A DNA stretch of 64,000 nt from Acidobacteriota bacterium. GTDB lineage: Bacteria > Acidobacteriota > Blastocatellia > RBC074. Under the pieces are notes generated by a model. The model worked only from the letters and a program-made list of their open reading frames with translations, was not told the origin of the DNA and did not search any database. The DNA is taken from assembly GCA_018268995.1 (NCBI GenBank), contig JAFDVL010000005.1:62001-126000 (forward strand). Reading direction: 5' to 3'. Shown here piece by piece: positions 28,222 through 37,013 of the stretch. Made by a program: the position numbers and the translations under genes. Numbering within the stretch: position 1 is the first letter of the stretch; each line of letters begins with the position of its first letter.

Positions 28222-28528
28222 ACAAATTCCTCCGTGGTAGATGTGATTCTTGGCGACTTTAACTTCGGGGCAGAAGTTCCGAATGAGAGTTGAACAGATT
28301 CAGGCTGAGACTTGCGTCGTGTGTAGTCCCTCTCATTCCAGAGGTGCTTCAAGGTTAAAAATGTTTTTGGGGAGGGCTGAGGTATAACAAAAAAAAGTTT
28401 TAACCGCCACAAAATAATGAAGCCGTCCCCGGTGGCAATTCGTCCGTAGCATTGTCAAAACCGACAGAATCGTAAATCATTGCCCTCTTCACGGAACGAT
28501 CAATCTACATTTTCAGAGGAACACCATT
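28222..28528. other. 307-bp divergent intergenic region
   Basis: This separates the phosphoesterase (minus) from the oxidoreductase (plus) and should hold their promoters. It contains the ribosome sites of both genes (GGAGGA for the minus gene, GAGGA for the plus gene). I see no palindrome, terminator or coding frame I would defend. Confidence 0.35.
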
Positions 28529-29812
28529 ATGACTATTGAGCGCAGAGACTTTCTCAAAAAGGCCACGGCAACAACCGCTGCCACCTTGACCCTTTCTACC
28601 GCCCGCAGCTTCGCGAACATTCTGGGTGCGAATGATCGCGTCCGCCTCGGCATCATCGGCCCCGGCGCACGCGGACAGGAATTGATGCGCGACTTTGTCA
28701 AAGCACCAAACGCTGAATTCGTCGCGCTGGCCGATGTCTACAATGCGCGCTTCGATCAGGCTAAACAACTCATCTCAAATGCCGGAGCCGATGCCACGAA
28801 TGTCAAAACCTTCAGCGATCATCGCAAGATGCTGGAGATGAAAGACCTCGACGCGGTCATCGTCGCCACGCCGCTGCATTGCCATGCGCGCCACTTCGTA
28901 GACACGCTTGCTGCTGGCAAAGATTTGTACTGCGAAAAGACGATGACGTGGTCCATCGAAGAAGCCGAAGCCTGTCTTAATGCTACGAAGAAATCCAAGC
29001 AGGTCGTCGGCATCGGTCTGCAACATAACAGCGCCGGATATTTCGCCGAGCCGCGCCAATGGGCCAAAGACAATAAACTCGGTGTCGTCACACACGTCGA
29101 GATGTGGATGAGCCGCAACTCGAAACGCGGCGTCGGCCAATGGGTACGCCCGATTCCCGCCGATTGCAACGCGAGCAACGTCAAATGGGATGCGTTCCTG
29201 AATGGCCGTACGAAGCGCGCGTTCGATGCGAACAAGTTCATCAACTGGCGCTTGTTCTGGGAATTCAGCGGCGGCAATGTCACCGAAAACATGGTGCATC
29301 AAATCGGCTGGCTCATCGGCGTGCTGGATTTGGGCGTACCGACCGCAGCCTACATGTCCGGTGGAGTCTTCTCCGAAAAAGACGGACGCGAAGTGCCGGA
29401 CACGATTGCTGTGACGTTGGATTATCCGAACGATTTAGTCGTGACGTGGCAATCCAGCTTCAGCAACAGCCGGTACGGCTTAGGCGCGCGCATCCTCGGA
29501 TCGCACGGCACGATTGAATGGTTGATGGGAACGACCGATATGGTTTCCGGCAAAGCCACGAGCGGCTGGAATTACGCGCCGGAGAAACTCAACAACTCCA
29601 ATGACGTCGTCGTGCAAGGCATAGCCAAAGGCGTCAACCACTATCACAATTTCGTCGAATGCGTCCGCTCGCGCAAAGAGCCGAATTCATCCGCAGAGTT
29701 AGGCTATCGTTCGGCGATTGCCGCGCACATGGCGAATCTGTCATATCGCAAGAAACAACGCCTGACGCTGGATGAAGCACGTCAAGCAGGCAGACAGTTG
29801 GCAAGCAAATAG
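28529..29812 (+). CDS. Tat-exported Gfo/Idh/MocA oxidoreductase
   Basis: 427 residues. The N-terminus MTIERRDFLKKATATTAATLTLSTA is a Tat signal (RRDFLKK), so the enzyme folds with its NAD(P) cofactor before export to the periplasm. The Rossmann fold starts at VRLGIIGPGARGQELM. The usual EKP active-site motif reads EKT (YCEKTMTWS), and the GGG...H block is GGNVTENMVHQIGWL. Such proteins act on sugars, inositols or aminosugars by oxidation, often with bound cofactor. The precise substrate is unknown. GAGGA precedes the ATG. The gene is likely monocistronic, with 124 bp to the next. Confidence 0.92.
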   Translation: MTIERRDFLKKATATTAATLTLSTARSFANILGANDRVRLGIIGPGARGQELMRDFVKAPNAEFVALADVYNARFDQAKQLISNAGADATNVKTFSDHRKMLEMKDLDAVIVATPLHCHARHFVDTLAAGKDLYCEKTMTWSIEEAEACLNATKKSKQVVGIGLQHNSAGYFAEPRQWAKDNKLGVVTHVEMWMSRNSKRGVGQWVRPIPADCNASNVKWDAFLNGRTKRAFDANKFINWRLFWEFSGGNVTENMVHQIGWLIGVLDLGVPTAAYMSGGVFSEKDGREVPDTIAVTLDYPNDLVVTWQSSFSNSRYGLGARILGSHGTIEWLMGTTDMVSGKATSGWNYAPEKLNNSNDVVVQGIAKGVNHYHNFVECVRSRKEPNSSAELGYRSAIAAHMANLSYRKKQRLTLDEARQAGRQLASK

Positions 29813-29936
29813 CTTACAGAATTCGAGTAGCGGCGTAATTCCTTCGCTGGCGTAAGCTGAAGGAATTGCGTACTGCTCATTTATGCGCGGTAATTAATAG
29901 AAGCGGCTATTCTAAAATTAACCGCAAGGAAAATGT

Positions 29937-30305
29937 ATGGGAACCTTTTTCGTCCGCTGCAAAATTGAAAATATCGTTGACCGAGATCAGGCTGCCGTGA
30001 TGCCGCGCATGCTCGTAGATACCGGCAGTGAATATACGTGGGTTCCGGCCACTACGCTGGAAAAAATTGGGATCGCTCGCGAAAAAAAGGACTTGGAATT
30101 CATTATGGCAAACGGTCAGCGCATCACGCGCAGTGTTGGGTTTGCGATTGTCCGCTTGGAAAAATCATTCACTGTAGATGAAGTGGTTTTTGCCGAAAAA
30201 GGAGATTTATTGCTGTTAGGCGCACGAACACTGGAAGGTTTGAGTCTGACAATTGATCCGCGCAAAAAGAAACTGGTAGCTTCTGGGCCATTGCCAGCGG
30301 CATAA
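29937..30305 (+). CDS. Retropepsin-like aspartic protease
   Basis: 122 residues, a single lobe. The catalytic motif DTGSE (D28-T29-G30) sits after the strand PRMLV and is followed by the strand YTWVPATTL, as in clan AA proteases, and LLLLGARTLEGLSL is the family's hydrophobic glycine pattern. A dimer would be needed to form the active site. No signal peptide is present. AAGGA lies 8 nt before the ATG at 29937. Function in bacteria is mostly unstudied. The next gene starts 30 bp downstream, so the two may share a transcript. Confidence 0.85.
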   Translation: MGTFFVRCKIENIVDRDQAAVMPRMLVDTGSEYTWVPATTLEKIGIAREKKDLEFIMANGQRITRSVGFAIVRLEKSFTVDEVVFAEKGDLLLLGARTLEGLSLTIDPRKKKLVASGPLPAA

Positions 30306-30335
30306 AGAATCCGATCCAACCAACGAGGAATCACA

Positions 30336-31403
30336 ATGAAGAAAGCAATCCTATCCATCATCCTAGTTCTCACAGGCGCAGTCACACTGGCGTTTGCACA
30401 AACGCCCCCTACACAAACAACACCGTCACAACCCAATCAACAAGCCGCGCGCCCCGGCCCGCCACCGCTGCCGCCGGGGCCGAATCCGAATTCGCAATAT
30501 CGCTTGGGGCCGGATTCGTTCCCGCAGGAAGGTGTGCCGAAAGGTGAGATTCGCGGGCCGTATACGCTGCCCAGCACGAGCGGCGCGTATCCCGGCACGC
30601 AGCACACCTATTGGGTCTATGTTCCGGCGCAATATGACAAGTCCGTTCCGGCGGCGCTGATGATTTATCAGGATGGACAGGCGTTTATGAACCCAGAGGG
30701 CGACATTCGCGCGCAGAACGTGATGGACAATCTGATTTATCGGCGCGAGATTCCGGTGATGATTGGCGTCTTCATCAATCCCGGTCGTACGCCTGAACAG
30801 CCGGAACCGAACGCGCAGGAATGGGGCGACCGCACGACGAATCGGCCTACGGAATACAACACGCTGGATGATAAATATGCGCGCGTGATTACTGAAGAAT
30901 TGATGCCCGTGCTGAACAAGGAATACAACATTTCCAAAGACCCGGAAATGCGTGGCATCGGCGGTTCCAGTTCCGGCGCGATTGCTGCGTTCACCGTCGC
31001 GTGGCAGCGTCCCAACGAATTTCGCAAAGTCCTCAGCAACGTCGGCAGCTTCGTGAATCTGCGCGGTGGTCACGTCTATCCTGACCTCGTATTACAAAGC
31101 GAAAAGAAACCGATTCGCGTGTATCTCTGCGACGGGCGCAACGACAATCGCGGGCTTTCACGCAACGGCGCGTATGACGAAAAGCGCGACTGGTTTTATC
31201 AGAATGTGCGACTGATGAAGGCGCTAACGCAGAAGGGCTACGACGTGAATTATTCGTGGAGCATGAATCTGCACGGGCAAAAATACGGCGGGATGATTAT
31301 GCCGGAAATGATGCGTTGGCTATGGCGCGATGGCGTGGTGTCTACGGATGTGAACGATTGGGTGGAACGAGGATTTCGGCAGCCGCCAGTGAAAAAGAAT
31401 TAG
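30336..31403 (+). CDS. Secreted esterase (enterochelin esterase/CE1-like)
   Basis: 355 residues with a signal peptide ([22 protein letters not shown]), a Pro/Gln-rich linker (about 22-55) and an alpha/beta-hydrolase of the putative esterase family. The nucleophile elbow is [13 protein letters not shown] with the central Ser; [26 protein letters not shown] is the first strand block, and the acid and His lie in CDGRNDNRG and [11 protein letters not shown]. Family members cleave siderophore esters or feruloyl/acetyl esters on polysaccharides. Substrate unknown. GAGGAA precedes the ATG. Confidence 0.9.
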   Translation: MKKAILSIILVLTGAVTLAFAQTPPTQTTPSQPNQQAARPGPPPLPPGPNPNSQYRLGPDSFPQEGVPKGEIRGPYTLPSTSGAYPGTQHTYWVYVPAQYDKSVPAALMIYQDGQAFMNPEGDIRAQNVMDNLIYRREIPVMIGVFINPGRTPEQPEPNAQEWGDRTTNRPTEYNTLDDKYARVITEELMPVLNKEYNISKDPEMRGIGGSSSGAIAAFTVAWQRPNEFRKVLSNVGSFVNLRGGHVYPDLVLQSEKKPIRVYLCDGRNDNRGLSRNGAYDEKRDWFYQNVRLMKALTQKGYDVNYSWSMNLHGQKYGGMIMPEMMRWLWRDGVVSTDVNDWVERGFRQPPVKKN

Positions 31404-31459
31404 CGCAACCTGCAATGAAAATTTGCTGAAACGTCGTTGCCTTAGTTAATAATGTGGCT

Positions 31460-31482
31460 TATAGTCAGTGGACGTATAGTCA
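31460..31482 (+). promoter_or_regulatory. Operator-like repeats upstream of the restriction-modification genes
   Basis: TATAGTCA occurs at 31460-31467 and again at 31475-31482, so the two copies are 15 bp apart; between them GTGGAC gives an AGTC/GAC dyad (AGTCAGTGGAC). Controller proteins of restriction-modification systems bind such GACT/AGTC boxes. The repeats end 21 bp before the endonuclease ATG, where a bound HTH protein would block transcription. Confidence 0.5.
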
Positions 31483-31503
31483 ACAAAATGGTCGGATACG
31501 CAA

Positions 31504-32427
31504 ATGAATTCATCCGACCGATTGTTACAAGAATTTGGGGAGCGCATTCGTGAGCTTAGAAAGCAGAAAGGGCTATCGCAAGAGAAATTTTCGTTTGAGT
31601 GCAATCTTGACAGAACGTATGTCAGTCAAGTGGAGCAAGGCCGCCGGAATATTAGCCTTCAAAACATCAAGGCCATGGCCGATGCGTTGGGTGTTTCAAT
31701 AGCGGATTTATTTGCTGCAAGCAATGACCCTTTGAGGGGCGTTATTACGTGGGCACCCACGTACCGCTCGAATGAAGGCTTTTCGCTAGATTGTGGTTTT
31801 GTTGTTAACAGCGAAGACATACGCATAGCGGCTATCAGTGCGGCCAAGCAATTAGAGCTACTTCCCTTTTCACTATTTCAAAGTATAGATCTAAAAACCT
31901 TAAGCTCAATTGTAGGGGCTGTCTTCGCGGGTTTCTTAGCGTCACGGGTTAACGCCATTGTGAATCCCATTGAAAAAGGACACCCAGATATTATTCCTTC
32001 TGCTGGTATATCGGCAACGGAAGCACAACTACGGAACTACCCGCAAGGACTCGAAGTCAAGGTGACCGTTGGAAATGTAAAAACAAGGGCTGATCTTCAA
32101 CCCGGCGAACCACGCGTGACTTCCCTTACAGGGATCACTTGGCAGGCACATCATCGAGAAGTTGAAAGCCTATTGGGGTTAGTTATTGATTTTGCTGGTG
32201 CGCCACAAAAAGGAAAACAATTTCCGATTATTACGGGGGCCTTTTTCACTGATGAACTAACCGCGAATGATTGGGGTGAAATCAGCGGAACAACAGGTAG
32301 AAACACAAAAGTTACCGGGATGAGGTCATCAGGTAAAACCAAAATGGGGCTGGGCTGGGTACTAATTCTTGAGGAAGAAATCTATTTGACCAAATATGCC
32401 CGCTTGCTGGGCGTTACACTGCACTAA
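31504..32427 (+). CDS. Restriction endonuclease fused to an XRE-type HTH domain
   Basis: 307 residues. Residues 8-70 are an XRE/Cro helix-turn-helix (FGERIRELRKQKGLSQEKFS ... LDRTYVSQVEQGRRNISLQNI ... ALGVSIADLF), like controller (C) proteins of type II systems. The rest reads like a PD-(D/E)XK endonuclease: GHPDIIP with D162 and LEVKVT with E184 and K186. This would be a C.R fusion, cutting DNA and regulating its own gene. The adjacent gene, 5 bp downstream, is a D12-type adenine methylase, which supports the call. The recognition site is unknown. The region is more AT-rich than its neighbours, suggesting transfer. An alternative is a regulator with an unrelated C-terminal domain; the PD/EVK pattern argues against that. 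Confidence 0.78.
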   Translation: MNSSDRLLQEFGERIRELRKQKGLSQEKFSFECNLDRTYVSQVEQGRRNISLQNIKAMADALGVSIADLFAASNDPLRGVITWAPTYRSNEGFSLDCGFVVNSEDIRIAAISAAKQLELLPFSLFQSIDLKTLSSIVGAVFAGFLASRVNAIVNPIEKGHPDIIPSAGISATEAQLRNYPQGLEVKVTVGNVKTRADLQPGEPRVTSLTGITWQAHHREVESLLGLVIDFAGAPQKGKQFPIITGAFFTDELTANDWGEISGTTGRNTKVTGMRSSGKTKMGLGWVLILEEEIYLTKYARLLGVTLH

Positions 32428-32432
32428 AGGCA

Positions 32433-33146
32433 ATGTTTTATTACTACGGAAGAAAAAAGCAGATCGTTCGACATTATCCAGCACCGAACTATGGCGTTAT
32501 TATTGAGCCTTTCGCAGGTGCTGCGGCCTACTCTCTTTATCATAACTCTCTGGTTTCCCGCGTTATCCTTATTGAAAAGGACGTCAAAGTGGCGGCAATT
32601 TGGAAATGGTTGATTCACGAAGCAACGGCGAGAGATATTCAGTCCCTCCCAGACCTAAAGCCAGGGGAGCGAAGTACAGAATTTCTTCACATTATCCACG
32701 CGGCTACCAAGATGGCCTTTGCCTTCAAACGAATAAAAGTTACGCCTATACTCGCCAGAAATTGGGAAATAAGCCGGAGGGTTTTTGCTAAACATTTGAA
32801 AGACGTCAAGCATTGGGAAATTATTTGCGGCGATTATAACCAGGCTCCTGATATTGAAGCGACTTGGTTTATTGACCCGCCATATCGGGGTGAGCCTGGA
32901 ATGGGTTATCGTCACAGCAGCGCAGAATTGGATTATGCGATTTTGGCAAAATGGGTTCAATCACGGAAAGGCGACATTATCTGCTGTGAAGGCGCAGGAG
33001 CTGATTACTTGCCCTTTCGCCATCTTTTAGAGCTAAAAGGCGTCGCCGGAAAAACAAGTAGAGAGATGATTTTTTATCGCCCAGGAAAAAAACCATCTCA
33101 ACCGTATCTCTTTGAGGACATCTCCCTAAGCCACCAATTTGTTTGA
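32433..33146 (+). CDS. D12-class DNA adenine methyltransferase
   Basis: 237 residues. The order of motifs is that of N6-adenine alpha-class (Dam-like, D12) enzymes: N-terminal FYYYGRKKQIV (motif X), IEPFAGAAAYSLY (motif I, SAM binding; E25-P-F-A-G), and WFIDPPYRG with DPPY at 148-151 (motif IV, catalysis). It is short for the family; the target-recognition part is small. It follows the HTH-endonuclease gene with AAAGG overlapping that gene's stop, so translation is coupled. Together they are a self-contained type II restriction-modification pair that protects the chromosome by methylating the same site. Confidence 0.85.
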   Translation: MFYYYGRKKQIVRHYPAPNYGVIIEPFAGAAAYSLYHNSLVSRVILIEKDVKVAAIWKWLIHEATARDIQSLPDLKPGERSTEFLHIIHAATKMAFAFKRIKVTPILARNWEISRRVFAKHLKDVKHWEIICGDYNQAPDIEATWFIDPPYRGEPGMGYRHSSAELDYAILAKWVQSRKGDIICCEGAGADYLPFRHLLELKGVAGKTSREMIFYRPGKKPSQPYLFEDISLSHQFV

Positions 33147-33193
33147 GTCGCGTTTTGCGTCGTACTACGCAACAAGAAGAGTCATTAACTGCA

Positions 33194-34642
33194 TTATAAT
33201 CCCAGCTTTTTCCACTTCTCGTTCACGATCCGCTTCACCTCTTCACTCGTATTGTTCTCGCGCGGCCAGCGGCGATCAAAGCCTTCGTTTTTCCATTTGC
33301 GGGTGCCGTCAATGCCCATCTTGGAGCCGTAGCCGGTTTGACGGGCGGCGTGATCCAGCACATCTACCGGCCCCATCATGAACTGAATATCGCGTTCGGG
33401 ATCAATGTTGTTGAGGACTTTCCAGGCGACTTCGCTGGGATTTTGCACGTCTACGTCATCGTCTACGATAACGATACATTTGGAAAACATGGCTTGGCCC
33501 TGGCCCCAAATCGCGTTCATGATTTTGCGCGCGTGGCCGGGGTATTGTTTGCGAATCGAAACCAATACGAGGTTATGAAACACGCCTTCAAAAGGCAGAT
33601 TCATGTCTACGATTTCGGGCAGTTGGCGTTTCAGAACGGGGAGCGTGATGCGGATGATCGCTTGTCCCATCCAGCAATCTTCCATCGGGGGTTTGCCGAC
33701 AATCGTGGTTTGATAAATCGGATTTTTGCGATGCGTGACGGCGGTGACGTGAAAGACAGGATAAGGTTCTTCGAGTGTGTAAAAGCCGGTGTGATCGCCG
33801 AACGGGCCTTCGATGCGGCGTTCGCTCGGATCAACGTAGCCTTCCAAAACAATCTCGGCATGCGCGGGAACTTCCAAATTCACGGAAACGCATTTGACCA
33901 TTTCAATCGGCTTTTCGCGCAGGAAGCTGGCGAAGATCATTTCGTCCAGATCATCGGGCAGCGGCAATGTCGCGGCGAAGGTAGTGATCGGTTCGGCTCC
34001 GATGGCGACGGCAACTTCCATTCGTTCGACGCCGCGTTTTTCCAGTTCACGATGATGCGCCGCGCCGTGCTTGTGAATCTGCCAATGCATGCCAGTCGTC
34101 GTTTCGTCATACACCTGCATGCGATACATCCCACAATTGCGCGCGCCTGTGCGGGGATTGCGCGTGAAGACCATCGGCAACGTGATGAAGCGTCCGCCAT
34201 CGGCTTCCCAGCATTTCAGAATCGGAAAATCCAGCAATGAAAATTCACCTTCGCGTTTGATGACTTCCTGGCATTTGCCTGACTTGACGACTTTCGGAAA
34301 GTATTTGCCGAGTTCGGCAAGCTTCGGCAGCATCTTCACCTTTTCCAGCAAGCCGGTCGGCGATTTGAAATCGAGCCATTCGGTCAGGCGGTCGGCGATT
34401 TGATCTACGTGATCAACCTCAAGCGCGAGCGCCATCCGGCGACGACTGCCGAGCGCGTTGATGAGGACAGGCGTTTTGCCACCGTCTACGTTTTCAAACA
34501 ACAACGCGGGGCCGTTTGCTTTCGACACGCGGTCAGTGATTTCGGTGATTTCCTGATCGCTGGAGACAGGAACGGTGATGCGTTTGAGTTCTTTGTGTTT
34601 TTCTAACGCTTTGATGAAATCGCGCAAGTCTTCGTAAGCCAT
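33194..34642 (-). CDS. UbiD-family decarboxylase
   Basis: 482 residues from the ATG at 34642; a longer frame reaches 34738 without support. UbiD enzymes decarboxylate aromatic or unsaturated acids with prenylated FMN made by UbiX. Characteristic stretches: MAYEDLRDFIKALEKHKELKRI, PVLINALGSRRRMALAL, MHWQIHKHGAAHH, EGPFGDHTGFYTLEEPYPVFHVTAVTHRKNPIYQTTIVG, and the C-terminal KWKNEGFDRRWPRENNTS. Acidobacteria commonly use such a protein in menaquinone biosynthesis, but other substrates are possible. No ubiX lies nearby in the window. Confidence 0.93.
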   Translation of the reverse strand: MAYEDLRDFIKALEKHKELKRITVPVSSDQEITEITDRVSKANGPALLFENVDGGKTPVLINALGSRRRMALALEVDHVDQIADRLTEWLDFKSPTGLLEKVKMLPKLAELGKYFPKVVKSGKCQEVIKREGEFSLLDFPILKCWEADGGRFITLPMVFTRNPRTGARNCGMYRMQVYDETTTGMHWQIHKHGAAHHRELEKRGVERMEVAVAIGAEPITTFAATLPLPDDLDEMIFASFLREKPIEMVKCVSVNLEVPAHAEIVLEGYVDPSERRIEGPFGDHTGFYTLEEPYPVFHVTAVTHRKNPIYQTTIVGKPPMEDCWMGQAIIRITLPVLKRQLPEIVDMNLPFEGVFHNLVLVSIRKQYPGHARKIMNAIWGQGQAMFSKCIVIVDDDVDVQNPSEVAWKVLNNIDPERDIQFMMGPVDVLDHAARQTGYGSKMGIDGTRKWKNEGFDRRWPRENNTSEEVKRIVNEKWKKLGL

Positions 34643-34788
34643 AGTTAGTAAAAATAAGAAACGGTCAACATCCGACAGCAAAAGTGTGAATCGAAGTTTT
34701 GCCGTTTGTTTGCCGTTTCTTTCAAAAGACGGTTCCAAACATTACTGTCGGCTGTTGACCGCTGGTAATTAGCTTTTGGATTGTGCGC

Positions 34789-35052
34789 TTAGCCCTCGGC
34801 TTCGCGGCTGATCGCGGCTTCGCCACCGACTCTTGCAGCGACGCGAGATAAAACTAAAACGACAATCACGGCCACAAGAGTGGCAAGAATGGCGTATGTG
34901 TAAAGCCCTGCCAGGCTATCATCAGCCTCAAATATTTTTTTGATGGTTGCTTTTATCGCGTCGTTCCAGGCCAGCGCAGCGACTAACCCCAGCGAAGCAG
35001 AAGCTAATGTAATCAATGATTGAAGGATCATTTGGGCGTACTTCTTTGGCAT
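34789..35052 (-). CDS. DUF5654 small membrane protein
   Basis: 87 residues with two predicted membrane helices (ITLASASLGLVAALAWNDAI and LYTYAILATLVAVIVVLVLSRVA) joined by a short polar loop. This pattern fits DUF5654, whose function is unknown. AGGAGG precedes the start. It lies between ubiD and the MobA-like gene on the same strand. Confidence 0.75.
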   Translation of the reverse strand: MPKKYAQMILQSLITLASASLGLVAALAWNDAIKATIKKIFEADDSLAGLYTYAILATLVAVIVVLVLSRVAARVGGEAAISREAEG

Positions 35053-35147
35053 AGCTGAACCTCCTAAATTGAGGCCCCCCAGGGCAAAGAGCCAGGATCA
35101 AAGGGCACCGCAAAGAGAAACTAAGGGGGCGTGGCTTTTTGATTTTG

Positions 35148-35780
35148 CTAGGGCGTCCATCGGTGCGAATCGTAAAACGATGGTACTTGCGCGACCAAAC
35201 GGGCGTAATCTTCGGGCGAGTCAATGTCTTCCAGAATCGCGTTTGACTCAACGGGCACTTCCTGAATTTCATTGCGATGCGCATTGATAATCGCTTTGAG
35301 TCCTTCTGGATGATTATCATCTAGCCGCATAATCTCTTCTTCAAAGTCGCGGCTAATAATGATCGGATGCCCGTGCTTGCCTTCAAAGGTTGGAACCGAA
35401 ATCTTTTTGTCGTAATCGCCGTAGCTGACAACCAATGGATTAATCACATCCGGCCCCACCATCGGCTGATCAACTAAGGCCACCAAAACCCCTTCGCAGC
35501 TTGGGCTGATCAGCGGAAGCCCTGTTTTGAGTGAGCTCAGCATCCCTTTGCTATATTCACGGTTAATGGCGAACTGCACACCCGCGCCTGCCAACCGAGC
35601 GCGAATTTCTGATTCACGAAAGCCTAGCACAACAACGATTTCATCTACGCGTGAACGTTTGAGGTTGTCAATGCAGGCACCAATTACCGTACGAGTGCCC
35701 CATTTCATCAGTGGTTTGAAGTCGCCACTCATCCGCCGGGATTCGCCAGCGGCCAGTAAAATCGCAGAAACCATTGCCAT
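35148..35780 (-). CDS. MobA/MocA-like nucleotidyltransferase
   Basis: 210 residues. The nucleotide-binding start LLAAGESRRMSGDFKPLMKWG (L-A-A-G-x-S-x-R-M-G-x-x-K) defines the family; ALVDQPMVGPDVINPL carries the metal-binding Asp, and GKHGHPIIISRDFEEEIMRL the HGHP block. Members make molybdopterin cytosine dinucleotide (MocA) or related cofactors by transferring CMP or GMP. Substrate specificity is not readable. AAGGA lies 9 nt before the first ATG. It has 18 bp to the yhaM-like gene upstream, so they probably form an operon. Confidence 0.88.
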   Translation of the reverse strand: MAMVSAILLAAGESRRMSGDFKPLMKWGTRTVIGACIDNLKRSRVDEIVVVLGFRESEIRARLAGAGVQFAINREYSKGMLSSLKTGLPLISPSCEGVLVALVDQPMVGPDVINPLVVSYGDYDKKISVPTFEGKHGHPIIISRDFEEEIMRLDDNHPEGLKAIINAHRNEIQEVPVESNAILEDIDSPEDYARLVAQVPSFYDSHRWTP

Positions 35781-35798
35781 TGTTTTTTCTTCCTTTAC

Positions 35799-36908
35799 TT
35801 AGTCTTTGATCATCTCAGCCAACTGCGCAAACGGGTTATTGAAACTTCCTGAGACAGCTTTTGCAGGTTTCGGAGGCGTTGAAATCTCCGCCGTAGGGGA
35901 GGCAGCGGTGGCCGCTACGGTTGTTAATGCGGCTGGTTCTTCGGGCTTTTCCTCAATTTCACCACCGGGGCGACGGCGATAAATCGGGCGCTCAAACATG
36001 GGCGAAATCCGTGTCCACGGGCCAGTGGCATGCGGCTCAGCCATCAAGCGTTGCATCGCCTCGATTTTTGAATCCAGATCATCCAGATAAGCCAGCATCA
36101 GGGCTTCGGGTGTTGCCGGCAGCTTGGGCGAGCCGTATTCCAGCTTGCCGTGATGCGTCAGCAACAAATGCAAAACGTGCCGCCGCAACTCATCCGGGAA
36201 ATCAGGAATCTGTCGGATGTAATCGGAAACCATCATCGTTTCCATTGCCAGATGCCCAAGCATTTGCCCGTCATCGGTATAATTCGTCCCACGGTCATAA
36301 CTCAATTCATCAATCTTGCCAAAATCGTGTAGCACCGCCCCGGTTTGCAGCAAATCCAGATCAATGCCTTCGTAATGGGAACCGACTTTTTGCGCGAGTT
36401 TCACTAAAGACAAGGTGTGTTCCAACAATCCACCCAGGTAAGGATGATGCATCGTTTTGGCGGCGGGTGCGCGCTTGAATTTCTTGACGGTTGCCTCATT
36501 GGCAAAGATGTTTTCGAGCAACTTCCGCAAATGCGGATTGGCAAACCCCTGCACGGTTTGCATCAGTTCCGCGAACATTTCATCAACGTTGTATTTTGTG
36601 GTTGGGAAGTAATCGGCCAAATCATACTCCCGTTCTTCGCACGGTCGCATCCGATGGACGGTTAACTGCAAACGGTTGCGATGGACAATGACCTGTCCAC
36701 GTGCAAACACGATGTCATCCACCTTGAATGTCTCAGCAGATTCTTCAAAATTGTCCCACCAATGCCCAGCAATGTCGCCTGTGCGATCTGCCAGTGTCAG
36801 CGTCAAATATTGCCCGCCTCCTTTTTTGTCGCGGTATTCTTTCGCCTTGACCAGAAAGGTCGTACTGACGGTTTGATTGGTGACGAAATCGCGGATGAAG
36901 ATTTTCAT
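35799..36908 (-). CDS. yhaM: YhaM-like 3'-5' exoribonuclease (OB + HD domains)
   Basis: 369 residues. The N-terminus (about 10-90) is an OB-fold for nucleic-acid binding (FLVKAKEYRDKKGGGQYLTLTLADRTGDIAGHWWD). The HD domain (about 150-290) has the ligands H155, H164 and H194-D195 (GGLLEHTLSLVKLAQ, AVLHDFGKIDEL), with further His in LLTHHGKLEYG. This combination is that of YhaM, which trims RNA or DNA from the 3' end. The C-terminal 60 residues are Pro/Ala-rich and disordered. Upstream lie two inverted arrays of 9-bp repeats, which may affect its expression. Confidence 0.9.
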   Translation of the reverse strand: MKIFIRDFVTNQTVSTTFLVKAKEYRDKKGGGQYLTLTLADRTGDIAGHWWDNFEESAETFKVDDIVFARGQVIVHRNRLQLTVHRMRPCEEREYDLADYFPTTKYNVDEMFAELMQTVQGFANPHLRKLLENIFANEATVKKFKRAPAAKTMHHPYLGGLLEHTLSLVKLAQKVGSHYEGIDLDLLQTGAVLHDFGKIDELSYDRGTNYTDDGQMLGHLAMETMMVSDYIRQIPDFPDELRRHVLHLLLTHHGKLEYGSPKLPATPEALMLAYLDDLDSKIEAMQRLMAEPHATGPWTRISPMFERPIYRRRPGGEIEEKPEEPAALTTVAATAASPTAEISTPPKPAKAVSGSFNNPFAQLAEMIKD

Positions 36909-36922
36909 AGTTATAGGTCAGA

Positions 36923-37001
36923 GAGTCTATAGAGTCTATAGAGTCCAGGGAGTCCAAAACATCTGCGACTCTCAAAACTCTCAAGACTCTCAGACTCTCA
37001 A
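36923..37001. repeat. Two inverted arrays of 9-bp tandem repeats
   Basis: First array: GAGTCTATA twice, then GAGTCCAGG and GAGTCCAAA (36923-36958). Second array: GACTCTCAA, AACTCTCAA, GACTCTCA and GACTCTCAA (36967-37001). The second is the reverse complement type of the first (GAGTC against GACTC at 9-bp spacing), so the two can form an interrupted long stem. They lie in the 105-bp gap between the SurA-like gene and yhaM, 15 to 93 bp upstream of the yhaM ATG on the gene strand. Confidence 0.8.
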
Positions 37002-37013
37002 GACAAGCGACCG

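Noticed and set aside
33338..34240. Plus-strand frame of 300 residues opposite the UbiD gene
   Set aside because: The minus strand carries the clear UbiD-family sequence; this frame is its antisense shadow.
36923..37001. CRISPR-like array
   Set aside because: Units are only 9 bp with no spacers and no cas genes; it is a tandem repeat.
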